Counted from the first letter of the stretch, positions 37,286 to 45,893 are shown. The stretch is DNA of 64,000 nt from Paraescarpia echinospica (GCA_020002185.1 CM034544.1:36313253-36377252); one strand, 5' to 3'. The notes: generated by a model not told the origin, from the letters alone. A program made the numbers and translations.

Positions 37286-40200
37286 CATATCGAAAGAAGC
37301 CTTTAGAAAAATTAAGTACAAACAAACGATGTGGAAGTCATATATAGACGTACTGGAAATAACGAAGACTACAACATTGATAAAGACACACTAAACCAAG
37401 CTACAACTGAAATTCGAAAGTATATGAGAAGCTACGAAGAAATATTAGCTTGTAATATAAAACAACACAGCAAGAGTTTTTTGCATTTGTTCGGAGCAAA
37501 CAGAAAGTTCAGGATAAGGTCGGTCCTCTAGAAGATAGTGCTGGATATATAATATCAGAGGGATTCTTAATGGCAGAAAACCTGAATTAGTATTTTAGCT
37601 CAGTGTTTACTAGGGAAGATATTAGTTCACTGCCAATACTAGACGCTAAGTTCATGGGCCATCTGGTTCTGCTCTAATGTCACTTTGGAGACGCTCGTGG
37701 TGCCGGTGGTGTCTCGCTTACATTTATCCGGGCGTTAAATAATATCCGGGTGACGTTTCTACGCGTGCGCATATCTAGGGGAATGTATTTAGCACCAACT
37801 ACGACTGTCGCATTTTCATTTATCCGGGCTTTATGTATGTTTATATATATATATATATAAGTTGTTGCTTATTTTTGCAGGGAGATTGTTCTGCAGTTTG
37901 CGTCCATTAAGCAACTTTGCAGGTGATGGAATCACATTGTCCACCGGGGATGTTCGCAGAAACAGCAGTGCAAGATCCTTGTTTTCTTCATTGTTCTCTT
38001 GATCGTCTGAATTGTGCGTTCAATAAATCCATTGCTCTGTGGGTATCTCGGACTTGATGTGACATGATCAAATTCCCACTGCGAATCTGCGATATTCCTG
38101 GCAGTCAAAATGGCGTCCAATGTCACTGATCACCAATGACGGGATGCCTTGTTCACTGAACAGCTGCTTCGTAAGACCCACCACTGCTGCACTACTGCAG
38201 GGGCCACGGACTCTTCGGACAAACGGATACTTGGAGTAATAATCCGCGATTATCAGATACTCAGCTCCATCCAAGTGGAATAAATTCGTGCCGACTGTTT
38301 GCCAAGGTGTGTACGGTATGTCATGCGACATGAATGGTTCGGGTTATAGAATGCCCGGAGTGTACTAGTATTTCCCTTTGTCGCATCTGCCTATTCCGTT
38401 TGTAGACTCGGTATTCTACTTTGGGCACGTATTGCAACGTTCGTTCTCTGCGTTGATTTCCTAGACAATTTAGACATCGACCTACTCAGTTCAGCCAATG
38501 TGTCATTGTCTAATAGAAATCAGATATTCACAGAGGAAGGTTCTAATTACTCAATTATCGCAGAAGACTTTCCGTGGTTCGTTTCAAGAACTTTAATACA
38601 CACAGTTAGCATGATACAGATCAGTACAATCAATACTGGTCCTCCGTGCGAACCAGACGTGGTGTTACATGGTTCTCGCCCGCAAGTGCTCCGCAAGTCC
38701 TCTCTGCACGTTCTCGGCAATTCTCCTCCAATGCCTCTCCTCAATCGCGCACTACTCTTTCCTTAAATACTCGCTACTTCGCTCTCTTCCTAGTGACTCG
38801 TGATTCCCATTGGTCAGGGCCTCTTCTGCATTTCTTAATATGGCGCGCTACAATCGGGCTCGCTACCTGGCTATCCGGTCTATGTCCCCGCATTACCATA
38901 TCTGCTAGCTGATTCATCTCCCGACTAATGTCCTGCCTAGCTATCTTTGGAGATGACCTGAGCTAAACCTATGGGAACATCCTGTATCTCAGATCTAGTT
39001 ATAAGAACACAAGCTACTAGACTAAAGCAGTTCTAAGGGTATACTTATTGTACAAAACTTCCCTTACAATAATTACTATATTTCATGGACAAGTAATTAC
39101 TAGGAATTTATGCAAAGCTTAATTCCGTACAGGGTGCTCTTGGCATATAGAACATTTACATACCAGATTTCTTTGTTGATACCTGGCTAGTAGACACATG
39201 CCTTAGCCCTTAGCTGACATTCGCTGACGCCCCGGTGTCCCGCCATTGTCTACCTAAAGTTAACGTAACGCGTTTCGGTTTCTGTGAGCGCCTTGCTTGC
39301 GAATGCAACAGGTTTTCCGTTCTGCATGAGAGCTGCCCCAAGTCCTTTCATAGATGCGTCGACCTGTAGCATAACTGGTTGTTGGGGATTGGAGTATGTC
39401 AACGTGCATTCAGTGCAAATCATTGACTTCAAGCGGTCGAACTCAGCTTGGTGCGATGCCGACCACTGCCAGTCGTTGTGCCTGCGTGTCAGCGCTCTTA
39501 GTGTGGCAGTGCAGTCGACTAGCCTCGACATGAGTGGCGACATATATATATATATTTATTTATATATATGTATATATATATACACATAAATTATAAAATG
39601 TTTGCTTCCCGCAGACATAAACAATTTCTGTCGTAATACAGTTTCCTCTCCACGCACATGTCACGTGACTTACTCTTATACTTGTTAACAAATCTGAAAC
39701 AGCAAATTATATTTATGTACTCTAACTATAACGCTCGTATTACGACAACAAACGAGAAACATATTTAACTAATGGATATTATTGATCAGTACGTGATCTA
39801 CTGGTGCCATATGTTATGCCTTACATATGCACGTAATCATCACACGGATAAAATTGAACGCCCGGATAAATGTAAGCGCGACACCGGGTCACATCAGGTC
39901 GCGGGGCTGATAACACAGGCTGTTAGCTGGCTACATCTCGGCGGACGTCGCTCGCTGCCGCGTCCCCCTGGTCAAACAGCACTCTTCTATGAGCAGGCTC
40001 CAGTTCGCATAAGAGGCGTCTGTTGCGTTTCAGAGTGTGGCCATTCGGCGTCTCGATGACATACGATCGGGGCTCCGGGCATTTTCCGAGATACGTGCCG
40101 GTGCCCATCTGCCAGTTACTTGATCTTGGACGGCGACGCGCTGTTCTCTTACTAGCGGTGTTAAATCTCCCTCACCGCGTTTGTCGTGGTATTTCTCTTG

Positions 40201-43200
40201 CAGGTGTTTGCGCTCCCTCATCCTTTGACCGATCTCATCTCGCCTAGGCGAGTTGTTGCTTATTTTTGCAGGGAGATTGTTCTGCAGTTTGCGTCCATTA
40301 AGCAACTTTGCAGGTGATGGAATCACATTGTCCACCGGGGATGTTCGCAGAAACAGCAGTGCAAGATCCTTGTTTTCTTCATTGTTCTCTTGATCGTCTG
40401 AATTGTGCGTTCAATAAATCCATTGCTCTGTGGGTATCTCTGACTTGATGTGACATGATCAAATTCCCACTGCGAATCTGCGATATTCCTGGCAGTCAAA
40501 ATGGCGTCCAATGTCACTGATCACCAATGACGGGATGCCTTGTTCACTGAACAGCTGCTTCGTAAGACCCACCACTGCTGCACTACTGCAGGGGCCACGG
40601 ACTCTTCGGACAAACGGATACTTGGAGTAATAATCCGCGATTATCAGATACTCAGCTCCATCCAAGTGGAATAAATTCGTGCCGACTGTTTGCCAAGGTG
40701 TGTACGGTATGTCATGCGACATGAATGGTTCGGGTTATAGAATGCCCGGAGTGTACTAGTATTTCCCTTTGTCGCATCTGCCTATTCCGTTTGTAGACTC
40801 GGTATTCTACTTTGGGCACGTATTGCAACGTTCGTTCTCTGCGTTGATTTCCTAGACAATTTAGACATCGACCTACTCAGTTCAGCCAATGTGTCATTGT
40901 CTAATAGAAATCAGATATTCACAGAGGAAGGTTCTAATTACTCAATTATCGCAGAAGACTTTCCGTGGTTCGTTTCAAGAACTTTAATACACACAGTTAG
41001 CATGATACAGATCAGTACAATCAATACTGGTCCTCCGTGCGAACCAGACGTGGTGTTACATGGTTCTCGCCCGCAAGTGCTCCGCAAGTCCTCTCTGCAC
41101 GTTCTCGGCAATTCTCCTCCAATGCCTCTCCTCAATCGCGCACTACTCTTTCCTTAAATACTCGCTACTTCGCTCTCTTCCTAGTGACTCGTGATTCCCA
41201 TTGTTCAGGGCCTCTTCTGCATTTCTTAATATGGCGCGCTACAATCGGGCTCGCTACCTGGCTATCCGGTCTATGTCCCCGCATTACCATATCTGCTAGC
41301 TGATTCATCTCCCGACTAATGTCCTGCCTAGCTATCTTTGGAGATGACCTGAGCTAAACCTATGGGAACATCCTGTATCTCAGATCTAGTTATAAGAACA
41401 CAAGCTACTAGACTAAAGCAGTTCTAAGGGTATACTTATTATACAAAACTTCCCTTATAATAATTACTATATTTCATGGACAAGTAATTACTAGGAATTT
41501 ATGCAAAGCTTAATTCCGTACAGGGTGCTCTTGGCATATAGAACATTTACACACCAGATTTCTTTGTTGATACCTGGCTAGTAGACACATGCCTTAGCCC
41601 TTAGCTGACATTCGCTGACGCCCCGGTGTCCCGCCATTGTCTACCTAAAGTTAACGTAACGCGTTTCGGTTTCTGTGAGCGCCTTGCTTGCGAATGCAAC
41701 AGGTTTTCCGTTCTGCATGAGAGCTGCCCCAAGTCCTTTCATAGATGCGTCGACCTGTAGCATAACTGGTTGTTGGGGATTGGAGTATGTCAACGTGCAT
41801 TCAGTGCAAATCATTGACTTCAAGCGGTCGAACTCAGCTTGGTGCGATGCCGACCACTGCCAGTCGTTGTGCCTGCGTGTCAGCGCTCTTAGTGTGGCAG
41901 TGCAGTCGACTAGCCTCGACATGAGTGGCGACATATATTGCACCAATATCAGAAATTGTCGCAACTCTTCAAAGTTTGCAGGTGCTGGAAGATTGTTGAT
42001 TACTTCCATTTTTACTGGATCGGGATGTACACTATCAGCATCATAGTATGAACCGAAGAACTTAATGCGCGACACCTTGATCTCACACTTGTCTAGATTG
42101 AAGATCAGGTCATACTTGCGGGCCACTTGCAGCAGGTTATGCAGGTTTATGTTGCGCTCTGTATCGGTTCGATATAACGGTACCCCCCATGCGGCGAGTT
42201 GTATGTTGTCAGGTAACTCAATTTCTCGTCCAGCACGATGGTACAATACCCATGTCGGGCATCTAGTTTACTGAACACTCTTGTGCCATTAAACCGGTGG
42301 GTGATTTCCTCGAGTGTTGGCGTCTTGTGATATGTCCGCTTGATCGCTTTGTTGAGATCTTTAGGGTCCAGACATATTCTGAGTTTTCCGGTACTTTTCC
42401 AATTGCAATCTAATGATGACACGTAATCGGTCGGTTCTGTCGCTTTAGTTATTACTTCCATAGCTTCCATTCTATCCAAATCTTCTCGAACTCGTCCTTC
42501 AGTTGGGTGGGGTATGTCGCGGCGGCTGTACTACCGGCTGTGAATCCTCCTTTAGCGTAATGTGAAACCTGCCAGGAAATTTTTCAATTCCTTTGAATCG
42601 GTCTGGATACAACGTCTGCAGCTCTTCGTTAATGTTGATCGGTATGACGTTCTCTCGTGTCTCGCTCTTGCTGCGGGTCCGACGTGCGTGATTGCTACCA
42701 TTTGTGTTACTGTCAACCAATTTCGTCGCGTTGAATGCACAGTTTATCGTGACGATGTGTAAGCGCACGTGAGTTGGGCAATCAAAGTATTGTCGGTCCT
42801 TCCGATTCGGCCACAAAGAATTCAACTTCAATCCAGCGTATTCTTGTACCGTTGTATGTTGTCAGTATTGTTTGTCTTGGTACAGTGGTCCCTGGTTTCG
42901 GGTACTCGTTACTGTCCAGTGCTTCGGGAAACATTCTTCTAAATATCCAGAATTGTAGTATGATTCCCTGGGCGCCTATGTCTACCTTCGTCTTCAGCGT
43001 GTGAATGTCAGGTCGATTTCGCAGTTTAATGCCCAGCTTCACGAAAACTTCGTTGTGGCCCTCACCGTTGGTGGAATCAGCATTATCAACAGTGTCTATC
43101 TTTCTGAGCATGATGGCCTCGAAGCCCATACTCTCGAACTGGCTAGGCAAATCTGCGTTGTGCTCCACTGTGTGGACGTCACTAGCCCGGCTACCTGACC

Positions 43201-45893
43201 TGGACCTGCTATTCTGCCTATAGGACACATTACCTCGTAATTGGCCTGCTCCGCTGCGAGATCTGGATCTGCGCCGATGTCCGTACTGACGTTTTTTCTC
43301 GTCCAGTTTCCTGCGGAAACCTTTTGTTCGACACATGCTCTTCCAAAGTCTCGTGACATCGATCCTGTAGCTTGACGGGGTGGTACGTTTCACGTCTCTG
43401 ACATTGGCCATTTATATACATTGAGTCAACGTTGTTATGCTACCCGATTATGTTAAACTGCGCCATGTGTGTAGCACTCGCTTCGTGCGTACAGCATATA
43501 CCTAGAGCATCCAGTATTGTTAACTTTTCATCCTTCCCCAGCAATTTCTTTTGCACGTCGGGATATTTCACGCCAGATGTCAGCACTTCAGTGATCCGTT
43601 CTTCCAAAGCCACTGTGTCTTTGAAACGACATTTCATTGCTTTATTCTTACATCGCGTGTAACAGTCATCCACGGATTCTTGTTCTTGCTGTTGATATCG
43701 CTGGAATTGAAGTCGGTGAATCCTGAAACTTTCAGATGATTCGATTTGCGTAGAAAACTTATCCCATATGTTTTGGGATCTTTCAGCCGCTCTTCCGTCA
43801 GTTCCCATGTGTTGAACATACGGAGACCTTCGCGTAACGACCATAGAATGTTGTACCTGTGCTGCATTGTTGGTGTCGTCCACTTTACCTTAAACCACAT
43901 CTCTGCGATTTGTTTAAACTCTTTGTATGCTTGTGGTCTGTCCGGGTGGCTCCAGTAGGTAGGCAAAGCTTCTGCCATATTTGTACATCGCGGAACAACG
44001 CACAGTGTATCAAGGTTTATTTACACTACTACAGTCGTCAATCTGTAGAACGGGGCTCACTTGTTACAGTCAGCTGATTTTAACCAAGTCTGTGACCCTG
44101 GCAATGTTTACATTCCGGGCCGTCCTTGGTTGGACTAAGGGACGCCATATGCATACGTACTGTCATCAATCTTGTCCGCCTGTTCCCGTGGGCTTTCCGA
44201 TGACGCGGGGCGATCGGCCTTGTCAGGCCACACGTACTCCACCAGTTTGGAGGGTCATCTGCATCACTGCGTGACGTGGTGTGCTATATCCGATGTCATT
44301 GTTAAATTAGCTAAAACTGAGTTTAACTAATACTTGAACCTAGCCGAAGCAGAGTTCTTAGACCTAGCCGAAGCAGTGTCTGTTTCACATTAGCTTGTAG
44401 CAAAAGTCAGTAACGACGACACTCACAGCGTTCCACCAAACAGGCAGTGTGCATTGCTCATCTTCCCGTTGTCACGTACTTGCGGGCGATCAGACGAGTC
44501 GTCTGCAATCTGTTTCCCCCGTCAAGTGTCACTTCCAGGACCATGAAACACCTTTCTACATGGTCCTGGTCACCGCTGCCACCATGAAATGTGTTCGTAA
44601 TGACAACAGGCTCCATGATGATACGTATATACTATATATTTAATGAGTACTAGAACTACTCGTGTGTCGGCTTAATTCATGACGCTACAAGAGTGCGTGA
44701 CCTTGCAACAATCTTGGTACATGTATTACTACGCGTATTACTATCACGTTAATAAATGTAGTCCTATTACAACGAGTATCTGCGAGCGCGTCATAGTGTT
44801 TATGTAACGATGGTACATATTTCTATCACGACTGTCACACCGTCAGGTGACAGCCATTTTTGCTAGTAATTATAATCGAATTGCTTATGTATGCATACGT
44901 GTACGAGACAGCTTTCCACTAAGACGACTTGAAACTCTAGCGCCAAACTTTTAGGAACTACGAACACGAACTAATACATATATGTTTTTTTCTCAAACGA
45001 ACCCATTTATGGCAAGATTGTCACCTTTTGTGTATTATTACTAAATCAGTTGTTCGGAATGGAAAACGAAACGCGCGCGTAAAACGTAACATAACAATCA
45101 CAGGAGCCGCACGCCCCGACGCCTATAAATGTTGCTACGAGCAATAAAAGTATGATATTTTCCAATTATGTAAACCTTCACAAACTGGTCGACGGTATGA
45201 TAATTAGTATTTACCTTTGAACGACTGCACAAATATTACGCGCAAATTCAATCGGACGAGAATCCGTTACGATTTTCCGACTTTCAACTTACTCCCACGT
45301 AAATACGCTTTGGTCATGTGTTCTTACTTTGTAATAAAAGTACACGTTATCTCATACATTTTGAGGGGATACTTTATACAAAATTAGAGATTATGACATC
45401 AGCGCGCTTTGAACCTGCTGTACCTCTGGCGTTTTGACTCAGCCACGCTCCGCATTTAGAGTCACCTACTTCAACAGCCTAGCGACAGTTGAACCCAAGA
45501 TCTACTAACTACACGGGTATTCAGCAGATGGCAACAAACTACCAACACAAACTACACGGATATTCACTTGGTGGCAACACTGTATGGTGAAGTTCCCCAT
45601 TATCGCCTACATCGAATCTATTCTGATTGTTGACGGTGCTGCCCCGGTTGCTACTCACTCTTGACTGCCCATTGTTGTCCAGTCGCACTGGCTGTTGCAT
45701 ACTTGACCAGGTCTGTATGACATTCCGCGGACACCGTGAAGTTGGTCAGCGGACTGTGGCCGCCCAGTGCACGAGGGAACGTGTTTAGTCCTAGAACCAA
45801 CAGTCCCGGCTTCTTCCTCGCCAAGATCGACGCGATGGAGACATTTCGGCCGCCATGACACATATGAAGTAGGCTGAGGACTACGGACAACAT
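23233..45893 (-). CDS. Nose resistant to fluoxetine protein 6-like membrane acyltransferase (15 exons)
   Basis: Fifteen exons with GT-AG borders and fully consistent phases give 708 codons and a TGA stop (23233-23235). Coding order: 45893-45659, 37160-36988, 34974-34902, 34271-34187, 33671-33397, 32282-32085, 31758-31665, 31047-30946, 30331-30169, 29349-29270, 27867-27793, 25875-25743, 25334-25157, 24655-24513, 23352-23233. The protein has a signal peptide (1-15) and a NOSE domain with cysteines at about 58, 104, 129, 145, 150 and 173. A first membrane segment (190-207) and a charged loop follow. The acyltransferase-3 domain (about 285-700) contains TCLHGIR, WVVLGH (His 329), [27 protein letters not shown] and [14 protein letters not shown]. 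Worm relatives (NRF-6, NDG-4) act in lipid and yolk transport; the enzyme substrate in animals is not established. The ATG at 45893 is chosen because an in-frame stop lies upstream and a hydrophobic N-terminus follows. Length fits the family. The gene appears intact. Confidence 0.93.
23405..23492 (+). repeat. tRNA-like SINE head, degenerate
   Basis: The sequence has an A-box-like GCGCAGCTGTAAGAGC and, at usual spacing, a B-box-like GGTTCGAATCA (23468-23478). It is flanked by words close to a tRNA acceptor/T-stem, but the stems do not pair well. This suits a tRNA-derived SINE or old tRNA pseudogene, not a working tRNA. It lies in the last intron of the NRF-6-like gene. Confidence 0.4.
24069..24165 (+). 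repeat. (CGCC)n microsatellite
   Basis: About 90 bp of nearly pure CCCG tetranucleotide, an unusually GC-rich island in an AT-rich intron (intron 14). Confidence 0.95.
24513..24655 (-). CDS. NRF-6-like gene, exon 14 (622-669)
   Basis: It encodes [20 protein letters not shown] followed by HP, the C-terminal family motif. Acceptor GCTTTCAG, donor GTTAGT. The exon is easy to miss because the frame is open only for its own length. Confidence 0.93.
24805..24945 (+). repeat. (CACG)n/(AT)n/(AG)n compound microsatellite
   Basis: CACG and CACA repeats, then TATATA, then a pure (AG)n of about 75 bp (24871-24945), in intron 13. Confidence 0.95.
25157..25334 (-). CDS. NRF-6-like gene, exon 13 (563-621)
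   Basis: Two membrane segments: [20 protein letters not shown] and [17 protein letters not shown]. Donor GTACGT. Confidence 0.95.
25560..25665 (+). repeat. (CA)n then (CATA)n microsatellite
   Basis: Dinucleotide followed by tetranucleotide repeat in intron 12. Confidence 0.95.
25743..25875 (-). CDS. NRF-6-like gene, exon 12 (518-562)
   Basis: It encodes [20 protein letters not shown], the 'P..R..PY..G...G' block. Acceptor ATTGCAG, donor GTGTGT. Confidence 0.95.
26711..27220 (+). repeat. Degenerate 9-bp minisatellite
   Basis: About 0.5 kb of imperfect TGTCACACC/TGTTACACC/TGTTACATG units. Because 9 is a multiple of three, it opens long frames on both strands (Cys-His-Thr/Tyr-rich on plus, Val-Thr-Gly-rich on minus). 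It lies in the intron between exons 11 and 12 and carries no splice-compatible coding signal. Confidence 0.9.
27793..27867 (-). CDS. NRF-6-like gene, exon 11 (493-517)
   Basis: Membrane segment [20 protein letters not shown]. Acceptor GTATCAG, donor GTGAGT. The intron after it (25876-27792) holds a 0.5-kb minisatellite. Confidence 0.93.
29270..29349 (-). CDS. NRF-6-like gene, exon 10 (467-492)
   Basis: It encodes [20 protein letters not shown], one of the best conserved family blocks. Acceptor GCTGCAG, donor GTAAGT. Confidence 0.96.
29434..29515 (+). repeat. Tandem pair, about 42-bp unit
   Basis: TAAGTCACTTCACACGTTCA followed by TGG occurs twice 42 bp apart, each time followed by GTGATTGGTTA-like sequence. 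Confidence 0.85.
30169..30331 (-). CDS. NRF-6-like gene, exon 9 (412-466)
   Basis: It encodes (R)[11 protein letters not shown], then the loop with [20 protein letters not shown]. Acceptor CTACCCAG, donor GTAAGT. Confidence 0.95.
30680..30768 (+). repeat. (GT)n microsatellite
   Basis: Pure GT run of about 70 bp in the intron between exons 8 and 9. It is followed by GCGCATGCGCGTGCGCG, an alternating purine/pyrimidine stretch. Confidence 0.95.
30946..31047 (-). CDS. NRF-6-like gene, exon 8 (378-411)
   Basis: It completes the serine of LLS, then [11 protein letters not shown] and [10 protein letters not shown], the 'Y.HR.LR' motif before the next membrane segment. Donor GTATGT. Confidence 0.93.
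31665..31758 (-). CDS. NRF-6-like gene, exon 7 (347-377)
   Basis: It encodes [19 protein letters not shown], matching the family's 'S.D.FF.LSG' membrane motif. Acceptor TTTTTTAG, donor GTAAAT. Confidence 0.93.
31985..32078 (+). mobile_element. LINE 3' tail fragment
   Basis: Same 3' UTR as the LINE at 17625-18260, here in the plus direction: GCCCCTCTGAGCCTGGTTTC, TTTAGGCGCAATAGAAGTTA and an ATT-repeat tail. Only about 95 bp are present, an extreme 5' truncation. It ends 6 bp before exon 6, so its tail borders the splice donor of the host gene. Confidence 0.7.
32085..32282 (-). CDS. NRF-6-like gene, exon 6 (281-346)
   Basis: Start of the acyltransferase-3 domain: [30 protein letters not shown] with the conserved histidine. 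Donor GTAAGA. A LINE 3' tail sits in the intron immediately beyond the donor (31985-32078). Confidence 0.95.
33397..33671 (-). CDS. NRF-6-like gene, exon 5 (189-280)
   Basis: First membrane segment [19 protein letters not shown] followed by a hydrophilic loop (KSKRKHPP ... IPPRAE). Donor GTGAGT. Confidence 0.93.
34187..34271 (-). CDS. NRF-6-like gene, exon 4 (161-188)
   Basis: Acceptor CTGTTACAG, donor GTTAGT. It encodes [15 protein letters not shown], with the last NOSE-domain cysteine. The phase (two bases each side) joins exons 3 and 5 exactly. Confidence 0.9.
34902..34974 (-). CDS. NRF-6-like gene, exon 3 (137-160)
   Basis: Acceptor TTTTTTTCAG, donor GTAAGT. It encodes [16 protein letters not shown], the CxPSxC motif of the NOSE domain. 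Confidence 0.95.
35141..35220 (+). repeat. Perfect 40-bp tandem duplication
   Basis: Two identical copies (35141-35180, 35181-35220) beginning CAGATGGCCTATTTCC. It lies in intron 2. Confidence 0.97.
35400..36000 (+). repeat. Dispersed repeat, copy 1 (blocks X then Y)
   Basis: Block X (about 35420-35700) and block Y (about 35838-35990) resemble 44866-45130 and 44770-44865, but in swapped order. Block Y contains AACGAGTATCTGCGAGCGCG and CCGTCAGGTGAC in both copies. No coding. It may be a satellite-like or LTR-related repeat. Confidence 0.55.
36001..36987. other. No further element seen (intron 2)
   Basis: AT-rich intron sequence without recognised motifs. Confidence 0.5.
36988..37160 (-). CDS. 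NRF-6-like gene, exon 2 (79-136)
   Basis: Acceptor TTTACCAG, donor GTGAGT. Joined to exon 1 it reads [19 protein letters not shown], a typical NOSE-domain join. It contains GEYEQCMSV and GRYCRAF. An (AT)n run starts 32 bp upstream of the acceptor. Confidence 0.93.
37192..37280. repeat. (AT)n microsatellite
   Basis: About 85 bp of pure AT in intron 1, just upstream of the exon 2 acceptor in transcript direction. Confidence 0.97.
37281..37704. other. No confirmed element (intron 1)
   Basis: The plus strand at 37331-37531 has a 66-residue frame ([20 protein letters not shown]) reminiscent of the linker before a LINE RT, but too short to assign. Confidence 0.35.
37705..37850 (+). mobile_element. 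LTR-end-like fragment
   Basis: TGTCTCGCTTACATTTATCC (from 37711) closely resembles the reverse complement of 39850-39885, which directly follows the gypsy integrase end. It is probably a stray copy of the gypsy LTR start in the opposite direction. TTTATCCGGGC recurs at about 37817. Confidence 0.4.
37859..38454 (-). mobile_element. Ty3/gypsy integrase fragment (copy A)
   Basis: The minus strand reads [38 protein letters not shown], then in another frame [20 protein letters not shown]. It is the same broken integrase core as in copy B. Confidence 0.85.
38461..39165 (-). mobile_element. Solo-LTR-like insert (copy A)
   Basis: A 705-bp insert in the integrase region, with a TATTTAAG-like TATA box and an ATTAAA polyadenylation signal on the minus strand. 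It is flanked by GATTTC (38455-38460 and 39166-39171, plus-strand reading). Confidence 0.6.
39549..39922 (-). mobile_element. Gypsy 3' untranslated/LTR region
   Basis: It directly follows the end of the integrase frame (39923). The minus strand at 39880-39890 starts TGTCGCGCTTACATTTATCC, a plausible LTR start. No complete LTR pair could be established. The first bases (39541-39590) are TA-rich, at the junction with copy A. Confidence 0.4.
39923..40845 (-). mobile_element. Ty3/gypsy integrase, core and C-terminus (copy B, broken)
   Basis: Reading down the minus strand: [12 protein letters not shown] (end of the HHCC zinc finger), [20 protein letters not shown] (first catalytic Asp replaced by Asn), [11 protein letters not shown] (second Asp kept), [20 protein letters not shown] (Glu kept), then the C-terminal part [20 protein letters not shown] and [20 protein letters not shown]. 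There are several frameshifts. The loss of one catalytic acid and the frame breaks make it inactive. Confidence 0.88.
40250..41939. repeat. Duplicated gypsy segment, copy B (original)
   Basis: The stretch of the gypsy element that was copied to 37859-39548. It runs from integrase, through the solo-LTR-like insert, into RNase H. Confidence 0.9.
40852..41556 (-). mobile_element. Solo-LTR-like insert in gypsy integrase (copy B)
   Basis: 705 bp between two copies of GATTTC (40846-40851 and 41557-41562). If the insert and one copy are left out, the integrase reads on in frame from GINKEI to [11 protein letters not shown], so this is a clean insertion with a target duplication of up to 6 bp. On the minus strand it starts TGGTGTG, holds a TATTTAAG box and an ATTAAA signal in that order, and has no coding. 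It ends ...GTCTAG instead of the usual CA, so the LTR assignment is likely but not certain. Confidence 0.6.
41563..42831 (-). mobile_element. Ty3/gypsy reverse transcriptase and RNase H, internally deleted
   Basis: Reading down the minus strand: [19 protein letters not shown] (start of RT), [39 protein letters not shown], then [57 protein letters not shown] and [20 protein letters not shown] (start of RNase H). The segment between SPHG and INLHNLL, which should carry the catalytic YxDD or IADD box, is missing. Most of RNase H and the integrase N-terminus are also missing: ETETRYVN runs directly to a stop and then to [15 protein letters not shown]. It is a non-functional deletion derivative. 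Confidence 0.88.
42782..43411 (-). mobile_element. Ty3/gypsy protease region
   Basis: A 209-codon minus-strand frame. An Arg/Ser-rich stretch ([11 protein letters not shown]) is followed by a retropepsin-like domain [20 protein letters not shown]. The usual catalytic D-T/S-G is D-I-G here, which would remove the active-site Thr/Ser. It follows the gag region in the normal gypsy order. Confidence 0.8.
43440..43978 (-). mobile_element. Ty3/gypsy Gag, frameshifted
   Basis: Starts [20 protein letters not shown] (ATG at 43978), then after a frameshift near 43745 continues with [37 protein letters not shown] and [17 protein letters not shown] with HEASATHM. This is the typical gag core of the 'K02A2.6-like' Ty3/gypsy group. 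Confidence 0.82.
43979..44769. other. Gypsy 5' flank, no clear LTR
   Basis: Non-coding. CCTAGCCGAAGCAG occurs twice near 44340-44375. I could not find a matching partner of the 39.6-39.9 kb region, so the 5' LTR may be lost. Confidence 0.4.
44770..45130 (+). repeat. Dispersed repeat, copy 2 (blocks Y then X)
   Basis: Partner of 35400-36000 with the block order exchanged. It shares AACGAGTATCTGCGAGCGCG, GTTTATGTAACGATG, CCGTCAGGTGAC, TATAATCGA, GCGCGTAAAACGTAAC-like words. Confidence 0.55.
45659..45893 (-). CDS. NRF-6-like gene, exon 1 (residues 1-78)
   Basis: Start ATG, hydrophobic [10 protein letters not shown], and the first NOSE-domain cysteine in [15 protein letters not shown]. It ends WAVK plus one base before GTGAGT. 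The in-frame sequence upstream contains a TGA, so no longer N-terminus is possible without another exon. Confidence 0.85.

Larger units (their letters stand above)
37859..39548. repeat. Duplicate of gypsy segment, copy A
   Basis: Nearly identical to 40250-41939 (offset 2,391 bp), with only a few base changes seen (for example 38816, 39053, 39071, 39150). Both ends of copy A abut TA repeats (37844-37857 and 39541-39568), while copy B is continuous with gypsy sequence. Copy B is therefore the original and A the derived copy. Confidence 0.93.
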
